The notes beneath the pieces were generated by a model. The model saw only the letters and a list, made by a program, of their open reading frames with translations, was not told the DNA's origin and ran no database searches. From NCBI GenBank assembly GCA_903877095.1, contig CAIRCP010000051.1, forward strand, positions 1 through 64,000: DNA of 64,000 nt, written 5' to 3'. This DNA is from an uncultured Actinomycetes bacterium (GTDB lineage: Bacteria > Actinomycetota > Actinomycetes > Mycobacteriales > Mycobacteriaceae). Shown here piece after piece: positions 1 to 11,038 of the stretch. The position numbers and the translations under genes were made by a program. The number at the start of each line of letters is the position of its first letter. The stretch's first letter is position 1.

Positions 1-2016
1 ACCGTTACCGCCCGCACCACCAGCACCGGCATCCCCGCCGGCCTGACCCGTCCCCGCAGCGCCGGCCGCGCCGTTGCCGCCGACCCCGCCGTTGCCGGCC
101 GCACCACCGTTACCGCCGTTACCGCCGTTGCCGCCCTGCGGACCGCCCTTACCGCCATTACCCCCAGCCCCACCATTACCGCCCTTACCGCCCGCGGTGC
201 CTGAGGCGCCCGGGGTGGCGCCGTTGGTGCCCGCGGCGCCGTCGGCGCCCTTGCCGCCGTTGCCCCCGTTACCGCCGTTGCCGATCAGGCCCGGCGCATC
301 CCCGCCATCGCCACCCGCAGAGCCGTCCTGACCCGGCAACACACCATCAGCACCATCACCACCATTGCCCCCATTACCGGACAACACCCCCGCAGCAGCA
401 CCCACCCCCGCCACCCCGAAACTGACCGACGCCACCTGCCGATTACCCGACCCGTCCGTCGTATACGTGATCACCGCCGCCGCGTCACCGCCCGCCCCGC
501 CGTTGCCTGCCAACAGACCGGCCCGCCCGCCGTTGCCGGCGCTGCCGCCGTTGATCTCCGCCGAGCCGTCCCCGCCGCGGCCGCCATCCCCGATCAGCCA
601 GCCGCCTGCGCCGCCGTCCCCGCCCCGGAAACCGTTGCCGCCGTTGCCGTACAGCAGACCGGCGTTGCCGCCCTTGCACGCCCCCGACGGGCAATCTCCC
701 GTGCTGGTGAAGCTGTAGCCGTTCCCCCACAACACCCCCGCGTTCGGATGATCCTTCGTGCCATCCCCGATGAACAGCCGCACAAACGACCCCAACGGGT
801 CGACCGCCGCCGCCGCCCTCGGCGCGAACAACGAACCCAAACCGGCCAACGGACCGCCACTGCTCGTGGTGGTCGCCGCCGCCGGCACCGACACCCCCGA
901 CCCACCCAACTCCCGACGCGCCACCGCCAACGCCGACCACGCCAACGGCCCCACCGCCCCACCACCAGAACCCCCACCACCGGACAACCACGACAACAAC
1001 CTCGCGCCAATCCCCTCCACCGACCCCGACACCGCCACCGCCGGCGACGCCGTCATCCCCGGCGCCCCCGCCACCACCACCGCCGCCGACGCCGCCGACA
1101 CCCCACCCCCAGAACCCGACCCACCCGAACCCCCCACCAACGACCCCACCGCCGACGCCGGCAACACCGCCGCCGCCGGCAACACCCCCGACACCACCCC
1201 CGACGACACCCCACCCGAGGACACCACCGGCACCGACACCACCGGCACCGAACCCACCACCGACCCCGACGGCGCCGAACCCACCGAAGAATCAACCCCC
1301 GCACTCACCCCACCCGACAGCGGCGCCCCCACCCCACCACCACGATGCCCAACCCCAGACTCCACCCCAGGATCAACCACCACCGACGACCCACCACCGC
1401 CCCGACCACCCCGCTGCACCGCCGAACCACCCACCCCCGAACCCTCAACACCCTCAACCACACCCGCCGAACCACCACCACGAGAACCACCACCAACCGG
1501 CTCCGAACCCGAATCCGCATCCGCATCCGGGGCGAACTGCGTCACCACCGGCCCGCCACCAGACGGCGCCACCCCCGCACCCTCACCACCCCCAGCAACC
1601 TCAGGAACCCCGACAACCTCCCCAACCCCAGCAACCTCAGGAACCTCGACAACCACCGGCGCCTCGACAACCACCGGCGCCTGCTCCGCCGCCCCCCCAT
1701 CCGCACCCTCAGCCGGCCCCCGCGACCCACCCCGCCCCGACACCTGCGTCGACGGCGAATCCGACGACCCCGCATCCGAGGACCCCGACGACCCCCCAGA
1801 ACCCCGCGTATCAGCAAACGCCACCGGCATCGCCACCAACGCAGCACCCACACCAAACGTCACCGCCAAAGCACCCACCCGCCCCACATACCGGGCATAC
1901 GACGACACCTCAGGCAACACCACAACCCGATCCACCGAAATCCGGCGATGCCGCCGAACCCCACCCACCTCCGACGACGACGAATTCTGCAGACCAGAAA
2001 CGGGGGAAACAGACAT
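1..2016 (-). CDS. Secreted PGRS-type glycine-rich protein (5' part, 3' end outside window)
   Basis: The minus-strand frame is open from an ATG at 2016 to the window edge (672 codons visible); the ORF track omits it because no stop lies in the window. A purine-rich GAGAGGA lies about 8 nt before the ATG. After a charged N-terminus comes RYVGRVGALAVTFGVGAAL and an A-F-A-D-T stretch near residues 50-70, which reads as a long signal peptide. A Gly/Ser/Val/Pro-rich low-complexity region follows to about residue 400. Then comes a short linker (SLFAPRAAAAVDPLGSF) and, from about residue 430, GGNGGxGG repeats typical of mycobacterial PGRS domains. No PE domain is present, so this is not a classical PE_PGRS protein. 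A cell-envelope or surface location is inferred; function is unknown. Confidence 0.8.
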   Translation of the reverse strand, partial: MSVSPVSGLQNSSSSEVGGVRRHRRISVDRVVVLPEVSSYARYVGRVGALAVTFGVGAALVAMPVAFADTRGSGGSSGSSDAGSSDSPSTQVSGRGGSRGPAEGADGGAAEQAPVVVEAPVVVEVPEVAGVGEVVGVPEVAGGGEGAGVAPSGGGPVVTQFAPDADADSGSEPVGGGSRGGGSAGVVEGVEGSGVGGSAVQRGGRGGGGSSVVVDPGVESGVGHRGGGVGAPLSGGVSAGVDSSVGSAPSGSVVGSVPVVSVPVVSSGGVSSGVVSGVLPAAAVLPASAVGSLVGGSGGSGSGGGVSAASAAVVVAGAPGMTASPAVAVSGSVEGIGARLLSWLSGGGGSGGGAVGPLAWSALAVARRELGGSGVSVPAAATTTSSGGPLAGLGSLFAPRAAAAVDPLGSFVRLFIGDGTKDHPNAGVLWGNGYSFTSTGDCPSGACKGGNAGLLYGNGGNGFRGGDGGAGGWLIGDGGRGGDGSAEINGGSAGNGGRAGLLAGNGGAGGDAAAVITYTTDGSGNRQVASVSFGVAGVGAAAGVLSGNGGNGGDGADGVLPGQDGSAGGDGGDAPGLIGNGGNGGNGGKGADGAAGTNGATPGASGTAGGKGGNGGAGGNGGKGGPQGGNGGNGGNGGAAGNGGVGGNGAAGAAGTGQAGGDAGAGGAGGNG

Positions 2017-2188
2017 GGGGGCGGTCCTCTCGAGTGCTTCCGAAACAGGGAATTAAACTTGAATACCCCTAAGAGACCCCGGCCCGCAGCAAAACTGGGC
2101 AAACATTCAGAAAAATGTTCTGCCACCAGCAAAACCCGAGGAGGCGGCCGCTGTGGACGAGAGCAGGTTCGACCTCGGGGCGACGAAG
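2017..2188. promoter_or_regulatory. Upstream region of the PGRS-type gene
   Basis: This non-coding stretch holds the leader of the minus-strand PGRS-type gene, including its GAGAGGA ribosome binding site at about 2025-2031. It is less GC-rich than its surroundings (for example around 2050-2125). No specific promoter hexamers could be assigned with confidence. Confidence 0.35.
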
Positions 2189-2225
2189 AGCGCCCCCCGG
2201 CCACCAATAGGGGCCGGAGGGCGCT
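2189..2225 (-). terminator. GC-rich stem-loop after the DUF5078-like gene
   Basis: Arms at 2189-2202 and 2212-2225 pair over 14 bp with one mismatch around a 9-nt loop. The hairpin starts 22 nt past the stop of the minus-strand gene ending at 2248. No U-tract follows, which is common for mycobacterial terminators. Confidence 0.5.
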
Positions 2226-2247
2226 GGGGGGTCGCTAAGGACGGGGG

Positions 2248-2829
2248 CTATGCCGCCGGAGCAGCCGGGGCGGCCGGAACCGCCGGCGCGGCGGGAGCAG
2301 CCGGGGCGGCCGGAACAGCCGGCGCGGCCAGAGCGGCCGGCGCTTCAGGAGCAGCCGGAGTTGCCGCGGTGGCCGGCTGAGGAGCGGCGACCGGAGCCGG
2401 GGCGGGGGCGGCGGCATTCCACACCGCGGGGTCCTCGGCCGGGAAGGTCGGGCACTTCGCAGCGACGGCATTAGCGACCGGCTCGGCGCTCCGGAACAGC
2501 CCGACGTAGGCCGGGAAGATTCCGGCCAATTGGTCGACCTCGGCCTGGCGCTGGTCCGGGGTCTTCTGCAGCAACAGATTCATGTGGTAGATCACCCCGC
2601 CCTGCACCCAACCCGGCTCGGAGTTGTACTTCTCGACGACCTCGCCGTACGCGATGGGATCGACGACCTTGGTCGCGGCCATGATCTGGTCGAGCGAGCA
2701 GGTCGTGTTCAGCATGGCCGGCGGAACGGCATTGGGATCTGCCGAACCCACCGCCGGGAAACCGACGGCGCTGACGGTGACGACGCCGGCCAGGACAACA
2801 GCACGACGAAGGGAAATAAGAGTAGTCAT
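2248..2829 (-). CDS. Small secreted protein, DUF5078-like, with Ala/Pro-rich tail
   Basis: This 193-aa protein starts MTTLISLRRAVVLAG and has a clear signal peptide ending near residue 30 (AVGSADP). The mature core runs LNTTCSLDQIMAATKVVDP...YNSEPGWV...AAKCPTFP, with two cysteines that could form one disulfide. This resembles the mycobacterial DUF5078 secreted family from memory; a database search would be needed to confirm it. The last 60 residues are repetitive Ala/Pro/Val (APAAPAAPAVP), like a wall-spanning or extended linker. ATG 2829 was chosen because it places the signal peptide at the N-terminus; the ORF is open further upstream. The gene is divergent from birA. Confidence 0.75.
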   Translation of the reverse strand: MTTLISLRRAVVLAGVVTVSAVGFPAVGSADPNAVPPAMLNTTCSLDQIMAATKVVDPIAYGEVVEKYNSEPGWVQGGVIYHMNLLLQKTPDQRQAEVDQLAGIFPAYVGLFRSAEPVANAVAAKCPTFPAEDPAVWNAAAPAPAPVAAPQPATAATPAAPEAPAALAAPAVPAAPAAPAAPAVPAAPAAPAA

Positions 2830-2889
2830 GGCCACTGAACCTATCCCACCTTCCGGGCTCGTTAAAAATCGCGACATAGGCTCGCGGCC

Positions 2890-3753
2890 ATGACCGTTAC
2901 CCCGGACCGCCCCGCACTGGACGTCGCTCGCGTGCGCCGCGACCTGGTCGGACCAGCGCGGGCGCTGCGCCGCCTCGACGTCGTGGAGACCACCGGATCG
3001 ACCAACGCCGACCTGCTGGCCCGCCACGCCGCCGGGGAGGACATCAGCGGTGCGGTGCTGATCGCCGAACACCAGAGCGCCGGACGTGGACGCCAGGGCC
3101 GGCCCTGGTCGACCCCGGCCCGCTCACAGATCGCACTGTCGGTGGGAGTGAGCGCCGACGGCCGGCCGCCGTCGGATTGGGGATGGCTTCCACTGCTGAC
3201 GGGCGTCGCCGTCGCCGACGCCGTGCATGCCACCACGGGGATCTCGCCGGGCCTGAAATGGCCCAACGACATCCTCGTCGGCGGGGGCAAGTTGGGCGGC
3301 ATCCTGGCCGAGGTAGCCTCCCCGGCGCCGGTCGTCGTGGTGGGCCTGGGCGTGAACGTGACCCTCACCGCCCCCGAAAAAGAGCACGTGGCGCCGGATG
3401 CCACATCCCTGCTCATGCTGGGGTCGACGATGCTGGACCGCAGCGCGCTGCTGGGCAGCATCCTGGCCGAACTGTCCGCCCGGATCGACCGCTGGCAGTC
3501 GGGGGGACCCGATCCAGAATTGATCGCCGATTACCGGGCCCGCAGCATCACACTGGGCACCCGGGTTCGGGCGCTGCTGCCCGGCGACCGCGAAATCATC
3601 GGCACCGCAACAGATCTCGACGAACTGGGCCACCTGCACATCGACACCGGCGCGCAGACCGTCGTGGTCTCGGCGGGTGACATCACCCACCTGCGCCCAG
3701 CCGTCGACGGATGGGTTCAGCGCAGCAATGCGCGCGACATCACCACGCGCTGA
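2890..3753 (+). CDS. birA: Biotin--[acetyl-CoA-carboxylase] ligase
   Basis: BirA makes biotinyl-AMP and transfers biotin to the carrier lysine of acyl-CoA carboxylases, here presumably AccA3 at 16.5-18.3 kb. The 287-aa protein has the nucleotide/biotin loop GRGRQGRPW (residues 65-73), the KWPNDILVGG core (123-132) and the small C-terminal SH3-like domain. It lacks the N-terminal helix-turn-helix of E. coli BirA, so it is a monofunctional ligase like the M. tuberculosis protein. Its last 37 bp overlap the 3' end of the convergent fadE25. In M. tuberculosis birA lies next to accD5; here it lies on the far side of fadE25. Confidence 0.93.
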   Translation: MTVTPDRPALDVARVRRDLVGPARALRRLDVVETTGSTNADLLARHAAGEDISGAVLIAEHQSAGRGRQGRPWSTPARSQIALSVGVSADGRPPSDWGWLPLLTGVAVADAVHATTGISPGLKWPNDILVGGGKLGGILAEVASPAPVVVVGLGVNVTLTAPEKEHVAPDATSLLMLGSTMLDRSALLGSILAELSARIDRWQSGGPDPELIADYRARSITLGTRVRALLPGDREIIGTATDLDELGHLHIDTGAQTVVVSAGDITHLRPAVDGWVQRSNARDITTR

Positions 3754-4874
3754 ATCTGGTTGGTGCCCTCGTAGATCTGGGTGATCTTGGCGTCGCGCAT
3801 CATCCGCTCGACCGGGAAGTCGACGGTGTAACCCGCACCGCCGAACAACTGCACGGCGTCGGTGGTCACCTCCATCGCGACATCGGAAGCGAAGCACTTC
3901 GACGCCGCGGAGATGAACCCCAGATCCGGCTCGCCACGCTCGGCACGCGCCGCCGCCGAATACACCATCAGTCGGGCGGCCTCAACCTTCATCGCCATGT
4001 CGGCGAGCATGAACTGCACGCCCTGGTTGTCGGCGATCGCGCGACCGAACTGCTTGCGGTCCTTGGTGTAGGCGATCGCCGCGTCGAGCGCGCCCTGCGC
4101 GATGCCGACGGCCTGGGCGCCGATGGTGGGCCGGGTGTGGTCGAGGGTTGCCAGCGCGGTCTTGAACCCGGTGCCGGGCTCGCCGATGATCCGGTCCCCC
4201 GGGATGCGGCAGTTCTCGAAGTACAACTCAGTGGTCGGCGAGCCCTTGATGCCGAGCTTGCGCTCCTTCGGGCCGACGGTGAAGCCCTCGTCGTCCTCGT
4301 GAACCATGAACGCCGAGATGCCGTTGGCGCCCTTGTCCGGGTCGCTGACCGCCATGACGGTGTACCAGGAGGACTTGCCGCCGTTGGTGATCCAGCACTT
4401 GGAGCCGTTGAGGATCCAGCCGTCGCCATCGGCCTTGGCGCGGGTCCGCATGGCGGCGGCGTCACTGCCGGCCTCGCGCTCGGACAGCGCATAGGACGCC
4501 ATCTTGCCGTCGGCGATCTCCGGCAGCACCCGCTTCTTGAGGTCGTCGGAGCCGCGCAGGATCAGGCCCATGGTGCCGAGCTTGTTGACCGCCGGGATCA
4601 GCGACGCCGACGCGTCGACGCGGGCGACCTCCTCGATGACGATGCAGGCCGCGACCGAATCGGCGCCCTGCCCGCCGTACTCCTCGGGCACGTGCAACGC
4701 GTTGAAGCCGGACGCGTTCAGCGCGTCGAGTGCCTCCTGCGGGAAACGTGCCTCTTCATCGACGGCTGCCGCGTAGGGCGCGATTTCCTTCTCACACAGG
4801 GCCCTGATCGCAGCACGCAACTCGTCGTGCTCCTCGGGCAGACGGAACACGTCGAACGACGGATCACCAGCCAT
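3717..4874 (-). CDS. fadE25: Acyl-CoA dehydrogenase
   Basis: FAD-dependent acyl-CoA dehydrogenase of 385 aa, catalysing the first oxidation of fatty-acyl-CoA beta-oxidation or branched-chain catabolism. Seen: the FAD/substrate segment YALSEREAGSDAAAMRT near residue 130, WITNGG near 160, and the C-terminal QIYEGTNQIQR whose Glu (about 369) is the expected catalytic base. A GAGGAGG ribosome binding site stands 5 nt before the ATG. It follows purK and purE on the same strand, as in M. tuberculosis Rv3274c-Rv3276c. The exact substrate is not evident from sequence. Confidence 0.92.
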   Translation of the reverse strand: MAGDPSFDVFRLPEEHDELRAAIRALCEKEIAPYAAAVDEEARFPQEALDALNASGFNALHVPEEYGGQGADSVAACIVIEEVARVDASASLIPAVNKLGTMGLILRGSDDLKKRVLPEIADGKMASYALSEREAGSDAAAMRTRAKADGDGWILNGSKCWITNGGKSSWYTVMAVSDPDKGANGISAFMVHEDDEGFTVGPKERKLGIKGSPTTELYFENCRIPGDRIIGEPGTGFKTALATLDHTRPTIGAQAVGIAQGALDAAIAYTKDRKQFGRAIADNQGVQFMLADMAMKVEAARLMVYSAAARAERGEPDLGFISAASKCFASDVAMEVTTDAVQLFGGAGYTVDFPVERMMRDAKITQIYEGTNQIQRVVMSRALLR

Positions 4875-4928
4875 GATTGCCTCCTCGAATGGGCCGGGGC
4901 TTTTGGCGAGTCACGTTACCGCGTCCGC

Positions 4929-5435
4929 TCACTCACCCAGTAAACGCTCACGTAGCGCACGGTCCTTGGCCAGCACCTGGGCCTCCAGGTCGGCCTGGAA
5001 AGACGTCATCCGCGCGCGCAAAACCGAATCCGAACACCCCAGAATCCGCACCGCAAGCAGACCGGCGTTGCGGGCCCCGCCGATCGACACGGTCGCCACC
5101 GGAACCCCGGCCGGCATCTGCACGATCGACAGCAGCGAATCGAGCCCGTCGAGTTTGGCCAGCGGCACCGGGACGCCGATCACCGGCAGCGGGGTGGCCG
5201 AAGCCACCATGCCGGGCAGGTGCGCCGCACCGCCGGCGCCGGCGATGATCACCTCGACTCCGCGGCCCGCGGCATTGCCGGCGTACTCCAGCATCCGTCC
5301 GGGAGTGCGGTGCGCGGAGACGACGCCCACCTCGAAGGGGACGTCGAACTCGGCCAGCGCCTCGGCGGCGGCCTGCATCACCGGCCAGTCGCTGTCGCTG
5401 CCCATGATGAGGCCGACCCGCGGCAGATCACTCAT
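4929..5435 (-). CDS. purE: 5-(carboxyamino)imidazole ribonucleotide mutase
   Basis: PurE converts N5-CAIR, made by PurK, to CAIR in de novo purine synthesis. The protein has GSDSDW near residues 12-17, SAHRTP near 42, and the [11 protein letters not shown] core of class I PurE. ATG 5435 (MSDLPRVG) is preferred over 5444 because the strong GAGGAGGA ribosome binding site (5445-5452) is then 9 nt upstream; at 5444 the site would abut the start codon. The gene lies directly after purK. Confidence 0.93.
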   Translation of the reverse strand: MSDLPRVGLIMGSDSDWPVMQAAAEALAEFDVPFEVGVVSAHRTPGRMLEYAGNAAGRGVEVIIAGAGGAAHLPGMVASATPLPVIGVPVPLAKLDGLDSLLSIVQMPAGVPVATVSIGGARNAGLLAVRILGCSDSVLRARMTSFQADLEAQVLAKDRALRERLLGE

Positions 5436-5459
5436 CTGCGCCATTCCTCCTCACAAGTC

Positions 5460-6641
5460 TCACAAGTGCGCGTCGCCGCCGCGCCACTCAGCGTGCGATA
5501 ACCAGTGCGCCGCCTGTTCGGCGCGGTCCCGCACCGATTCGACATCGTCGCCCAGTACGTTGACGTGCCCGATCTTGCGTCCGGGCCGCTCGTCCTTGCC
5601 ATACAGGTGAACGTGCGCCTCCGGGATGCGACCGAACAGGTGGTGGACCCGTTCGTCCATGGCCATCGCCGGGGACTGCGCCGCCCCGAGCACGTTGGCC
5701 ATCACCGTCACGGGGGCCAGCGGCCGGGTGTCGCCCAGCGGGTAGTCAAGCACCGCCCGCAGGTGCTGTTCGAACTGGCTGGTGACCGAACCGTTCATGG
5801 TCCAGTGCCCGGAATTGTGCGGCCGCATGGCCAATTCGTTGATCAGCAGCCGGCCGTCAGGGGTCTCGAACAGTTCGACGGCGAGCACACCCACCACGCC
5901 GAGCCGCTCGGCGATCTCCAACCCGAGTTGTTCTGCCGCCGAGGACAATTCGTCGGAGAGCCCCGGCGCCGGAGCCAGTACCGTCACGCAGATCCCTTGT
6001 CGCTGAACGGTTTCCACCACCGGCCAGGCAGCACCCTGGCCGTACGGCGAGCGGGCCACCAGAGCGGCCAGTTCGCGGCGCATCGGCACGCGCTCCTCGA
6101 TCAGCACCGGGACGCCCTCGGCGAGATACCCCTCCACCGCGGCGCGGGCCGCAGCCAGGTCGTCGGCCAGCACCACTCCGCGTCCGTCGTAGCCGCCACG
6201 CACCGTCTTGACCACCACCGGGCCGCCGCCGATCCGGGCGCCGAAGTCGTCGACGTCGGCAGGCGTCCGCACCTCGGCGAAACGAGGCACCGGCGCGCCG
6301 AGGTCGGACAGCCGCCGACGCATGGCCAGCTTGTCCTGCGCGAACACCAACGCCTCCGGCGGCGGCAGCACCGACACCCCTTCGGCGACCAGGGCGTGCA
6401 GCAGTTCGGTCGGCACGTGCTCGTGGTCGAACGTCAGCGCGTCGGCGCCGGCGGCGGCCCGGCGCAGCGCGTCGATGTCGGTGTGCGAACCGATCACCAC
6501 ATCGGGACTCACCTGGGCGGCCGGGTCGTCGGGGCTCACGGCCAGCACCCGCAGACACTGACCCAGCGCAATCGCCGACTGGTGGGTCATCCGGGCGAGC
6601 TGCCCGCCGCCCACCATCGCCACCACCGGTCCGTTCGGCAC
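5460..6641 (-). CDS. purK: 5-(carboxyamino)imidazole ribonucleotide synthase
   Basis: ATP-grasp enzyme of 393 aa making N5-CAIR from AIR, bicarbonate and ATP. Seen: the N-terminal GGGQLARM motif, the FDHEHVP segment, ATP-grasp elements VVKTVRGGYDGRGV near residue 145, and the metal-site region INELAMRPHNSGH near 275. It starts at GTG 6641, divergent from the GtrA-family gene, and is followed within about 25 bp by purE, so the two are surely co-transcribed. Confidence 0.94.
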   Translation of the reverse strand: MPNGPVVAMVGGGQLARMTHQSAIALGQCLRVLAVSPDDPAAQVSPDVVIGSHTDIDALRRAAAGADALTFDHEHVPTELLHALVAEGVSVLPPPEALVFAQDKLAMRRRLSDLGAPVPRFAEVRTPADVDDFGARIGGGPVVVKTVRGGYDGRGVVLADDLAAARAAVEGYLAEGVPVLIEERVPMRRELAALVARSPYGQGAAWPVVETVQRQGICVTVLAPAPGLSDELSSAAEQLGLEIAERLGVVGVLAVELFETPDGRLLINELAMRPHNSGHWTMNGSVTSQFEQHLRAVLDYPLGDTRPLAPVTVMANVLGAAQSPAMAMDERVHHLFGRIPEAHVHLYGKDERPGRKIGHVNVLGDDVESVRDRAEQAAHWLSHAEWRGGDAHL

Positions 6642-6731
6642 GCGACCATGGTGTCATGCTGGTGCCGGGGTTTCCCGGTGGTGAGCAGAAGCACTACTCA
6701 ACCAGCAGCGATTTCCGTAGAATTGCGCCTC

Positions 6732-7346
6732 GTGTCCTTCGCTGATGCCACTATCGCCCGGCTCCCCGACGCGATCCGGCCCTTTGCCGAGCGGCATCAC
6801 GAGCTGATCAAGTTCGCGATCGTCGGCGCCACCACGTTCGTCATCGACTCGGCGATCTTCTACACGTTGAAGCTGACGGTCCTGGAGCCCAAGCCGGTGA
6901 CCGCCAAGGTGATCGCCGGCATCGTCGCGGTCATCGCCTCCTACATCCTGAACCGGGAGTGGAGTTTCCGTGACCGCGGTGGCCGCGAGCGCCACCATGA
7001 GGCGTTGCTGTTCTTCGGCGTCAGCGGTGTCGGCGTGGTGATGAGCATGGTGCCGCTGTGGCTCTCCCGATATGTCTTCAACCTGCAGGTTCCCCAGGTA
7101 TCGCTGACCATCGAGAACATCGCCGACTTCCTGTCGGCGTACCTCATCGGCAACCTGCTGCAGATGGCGTTCCGGTTCTGGGCGTTCCGCCGGTGGGTGT
7201 TCCCCGATGAGGTGGGCCGCGAACCGGACAGGGCCCTGGAGTCCCTCACCGCCGGTGGAATCGCCGAGGCCCTCGAGGACGAGGCGGAGGCCCGGCGTCC
7301 GGTGGCGACGCCGATCCGGGGCCGCGGGAAACCGCCCGCGGCCTGA
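6732..7346 (+). CDS. GtrA family membrane protein
   Basis: Polytopic membrane protein of about 204 aa with the GtrA-family signature FAIVGATTFVIDSAIFY near residue 25, NREWSFRDRGG, and four predicted hydrophobic segments. It ends in a charged cytoplasmic tail. GtrA-like proteins are thought to move polyprenyl-linked sugars across the membrane; a role in arabinogalactan or lipoglycan assembly is a family-level inference. GTG 6732 (VSFADATIARL) is chosen because similarity to the M. tuberculosis Rv3277 product, recalled from memory, begins here; an upstream ATG at 6648 is also in frame. It converges with the PH-domain gene, 7 bp away. Confidence 0.85.
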   Translation: MSFADATIARLPDAIRPFAERHHELIKFAIVGATTFVIDSAIFYTLKLTVLEPKPVTAKVIAGIVAVIASYILNREWSFRDRGGRERHHEALLFFGVSGVGVVMSMVPLWLSRYVFNLQVPQVSLTIENIADFLSAYLIGNLLQMAFRFWAFRRWVFPDEVGREPDRALESLTAGGIAEALEDEAEARRPVATPIRGRGKPPAA

Positions 7347-7353
7347 CCAACCG

Positions 7354-7878
7354 CTATCCGTCGGCCGCCCAGGGCTGAGCCCGATCGTCGTCGAAGACCT
7401 CGTGGTACAGCAGTGAGTGCACCTGCTCGACCTGGGGAACGTCGTCGAACTCCAACGGATCCTGCGACGCCGATTCGATGATGAGAGTGCCGCTGCGCAC
7501 CATCCGGTCGAACAGTCCGTGCCGGAACTCCACGCTGTTGATCCGGGCCAGCGGTATGTCGATCCCCGATCGCGTCAGCAGGCCGTGGCGATACATCACC
7601 CGGCGGTCGGTGATCACGAAATGCGTTGTCCGCCATGCCAGAAACGGCCGCAGCGTCGCCCAGAAGGCCAGCAGCAGCCAGATACCGCCGATGACGGCCC
7701 ACACGATCTGCCGGATGCGGGCGTCCCAGTCGGTGCTGCTGACGACCGCCGCCGCGAAGGAGGCCAGCGCGGTGGTCACCAGTAGCGCCAACACCGGCCC
7801 GATCAGCCGCTTCCAGTGCGGGTGCCGGTGCAGCACCACGTGTTCGCCTTCTGCCAGCGCACTCTCGGGATAGCCCAT
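7354..7878 (-). CDS. PH-domain membrane protein (Rv3278c-like)
   Basis: This 174-aa protein begins with a short cytoplasmic segment, then two hydrophobic helices (about residues 27-45 and 58-78), then a bacterial PH-like (bPH2) domain with WRTTHFVITDRRVMYRHGLLTR and IDIPLARINSVEFRHGLFDR. The family is membrane anchored and of unknown specific function. A GGAGAAGA ribosome binding site precedes ATG 7878. It matches the position of Rv3278c between purK/GtrA and the accD5 operon. Confidence 0.87.
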   Translation of the reverse strand: MGYPESALAEGEHVVLHRHPHWKRLIGPVLALLVTTALASFAAAVVSSTDWDARIRQIVWAVIGGIWLLLAFWATLRPFLAWRTTHFVITDRRVMYRHGLLTRSGIDIPLARINSVEFRHGLFDRMVRSGTLIIESASQDPLEFDDVPQVEQVHSLLYHEVFDDDRAQPWAADG

Positions 7879-7940
7879 AGTCTTCTCCTACGTCACCCGC
7901 ACCGGATTGTGCAAGGACGCCGGCCGCATCGGAGGACTCC

Positions 7941-9365
7941 ATGGGTGAAAAACCGTTGTACGACGCCTATCAAGCTTTCCTTGCCAATCCCGGCACACCG
8001 TTCTGCACGCCGGGGCACAAGTACAACCCGGAGTTGATCGACGACTTCCTCGCCTTCGACGCCCCGCACTACCTGGGCGTGGAGAACCGGCGGGTGTCCA
8101 CTCGCCGGCTGGCCACTGCCGAGCGCAAGGCCGGCGAGTTGTGGGGCGCGGACTGGTGCGGCTTCTCCGTGCAGGGCTCCACCCACGGCAACGAGGCGAT
8201 CTGCCTGTCGCTGGGCAAACCCGGCGACAAGGTCATCGTCGCGCGGACCATCCACAAATCGGTGTTCTTCGGTCTGGTGCTCTCCGGTCTGGTCCCGGTG
8301 TGGATCAGGCCCGACATCGACGCGCAGACCGGTCTGACCGCCGGCATGCCCGTCGAACGTGTCGCCGAGTCGCTCGCAGCGCACCCGGACGCCAAGGCCG
8401 TTCTGCTGGTGGAGCCCAGTTACGTCGGCGGCGTCTCCGACGTGGCCGCCCACGCCGAACTCGCCCACGCCCACGGGATCCCGCTGGCCGTCGACGCCGC
8501 CTGGGGCGCCCATCTGGGCTTTCATCCCGACCTCCCGCCGCACGCCATTCAGGCCGGCGCCGACATCCTGGTGACCAGCGTCCACAAGATGGTCACCGGG
8601 TTCACCCAGTCGTCGATGGTGCTGGCTCAAGGCGAGCGCATCGACCTGGAACGACTCGAAGCCGCGTTCGAGGGACTGCACACCACCAGCCCGTCGGGCG
8701 CGATATTCGCCAGCATCGATCTGACCCGCGACATCCTTCAGGAGCGGGGTGCGGAGCTGCTCGGCCGGGCGATCGACCTGGCCGAGAGTGCGCGCAGACG
8801 CTTCCGCGAGGTGCCGGGGCTGGGTGTCGTCGGGGGCGAGATCGCCGATCGCTCACCGGCGCTGCTCATGCACGACCCCACCAAGATCGTGCTGACCCTG
8901 ACCGGGACGGGGGCCGACGGCCAGGTGATCGCCGACGAACTGGAGGAGCGCGGGCTCCAGCTGGAGTACTCCGACAAAGACACGTTCGCGCCGGTCATCA
9001 CGATGGGCGACACCCCCGAGACGGTGGACTTCCTGGTGACCGAGATCATCGCCGGGATCGAACGGCACCGCGGGCAACCGCGACCGCTGCTGCCCATCAC
9101 CGCCTGGACCCTGGACCCGGACACCGCGATGACCCCCCGGGACGCCTTCTTCGCCGACCACGAACGGGTCCCGGCCGCCGACGCCGTCGGCCGGATCGCC
9201 GCCGAGACCGCGGTGCCCTATCCGCCCGGCGTCCCGGCACTGGCCCCGGGCGAACGGATCCGCGCCTCCACCCTGGCCGCTCTGCAGGCCGAGGCCAAGA
9301 GCGGCACCCGGATCGCGTACTGCGGCGATCCGATGCTGGAGACCGTGTTGGTGGTCAAGGAGTAG
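7941..9365 (+). CDS. PLP-dependent Orn/Lys/Arg decarboxylase-like protein
   Basis: This 474-aa fold-type I PLP enzyme resembles the short Orn/Lys/Arg decarboxylase family. Seen: [11 protein letters not shown] near residue 22, QGSTHGNEA near 75, [13 protein letters not shown] near 190 and the PLP-lysine motif [13 protein letters not shown] near 215. The substrate (ornithine, lysine or arginine) cannot be set from sequence. A GGAGGACTCC ribosome binding site precedes the ATG. It lies only 29 bp upstream of accD5 in the slot occupied by birA in M. tuberculosis, so it probably shares the accD5 transcript. A link to the putrescine-type catabolic cluster at 24.8-30 kb is inferred. Confidence 0.82.
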   Translation: MGEKPLYDAYQAFLANPGTPFCTPGHKYNPELIDDFLAFDAPHYLGVENRRVSTRRLATAERKAGELWGADWCGFSVQGSTHGNEAICLSLGKPGDKVIVARTIHKSVFFGLVLSGLVPVWIRPDIDAQTGLTAGMPVERVAESLAAHPDAKAVLLVEPSYVGGVSDVAAHAELAHAHGIPLAVDAAWGAHLGFHPDLPPHAIQAGADILVTSVHKMVTGFTQSSMVLAQGERIDLERLEAAFEGLHTTSPSGAIFASIDLTRDILQERGAELLGRAIDLAESARRRFREVPGLGVVGGEIADRSPALLMHDPTKIVLTLTGTGADGQVIADELEERGLQLEYSDKDTFAPVITMGDTPETVDFLVTEIIAGIERHRGQPRPLLPITAWTLDPDTAMTPRDAFFADHERVPAADAVGRIAAETAVPYPPGVPALAPGERIRASTLAALQAEAKSGTRIAYCGDPMLETVLVVKE

Positions 9366-9394
9366 CAGACGCAGGGCGGCTACCATCGTCACCC

Positions 9395-11005
<1,611 letters not shown>

Positions 11006-11038
11006 GACATTCGCCGAACGACATCAGGAGACTCCACC

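Noticed and set aside
748-2238. 496-aa and 432-aa plus-strand ORFs over the PGRS-type gene
   Set aside because: His/Arg/Pro-rich shadows of the minus-strand low-complexity gene; the minus frame has signal peptide, ribosome binding site and GGNGG repeats.
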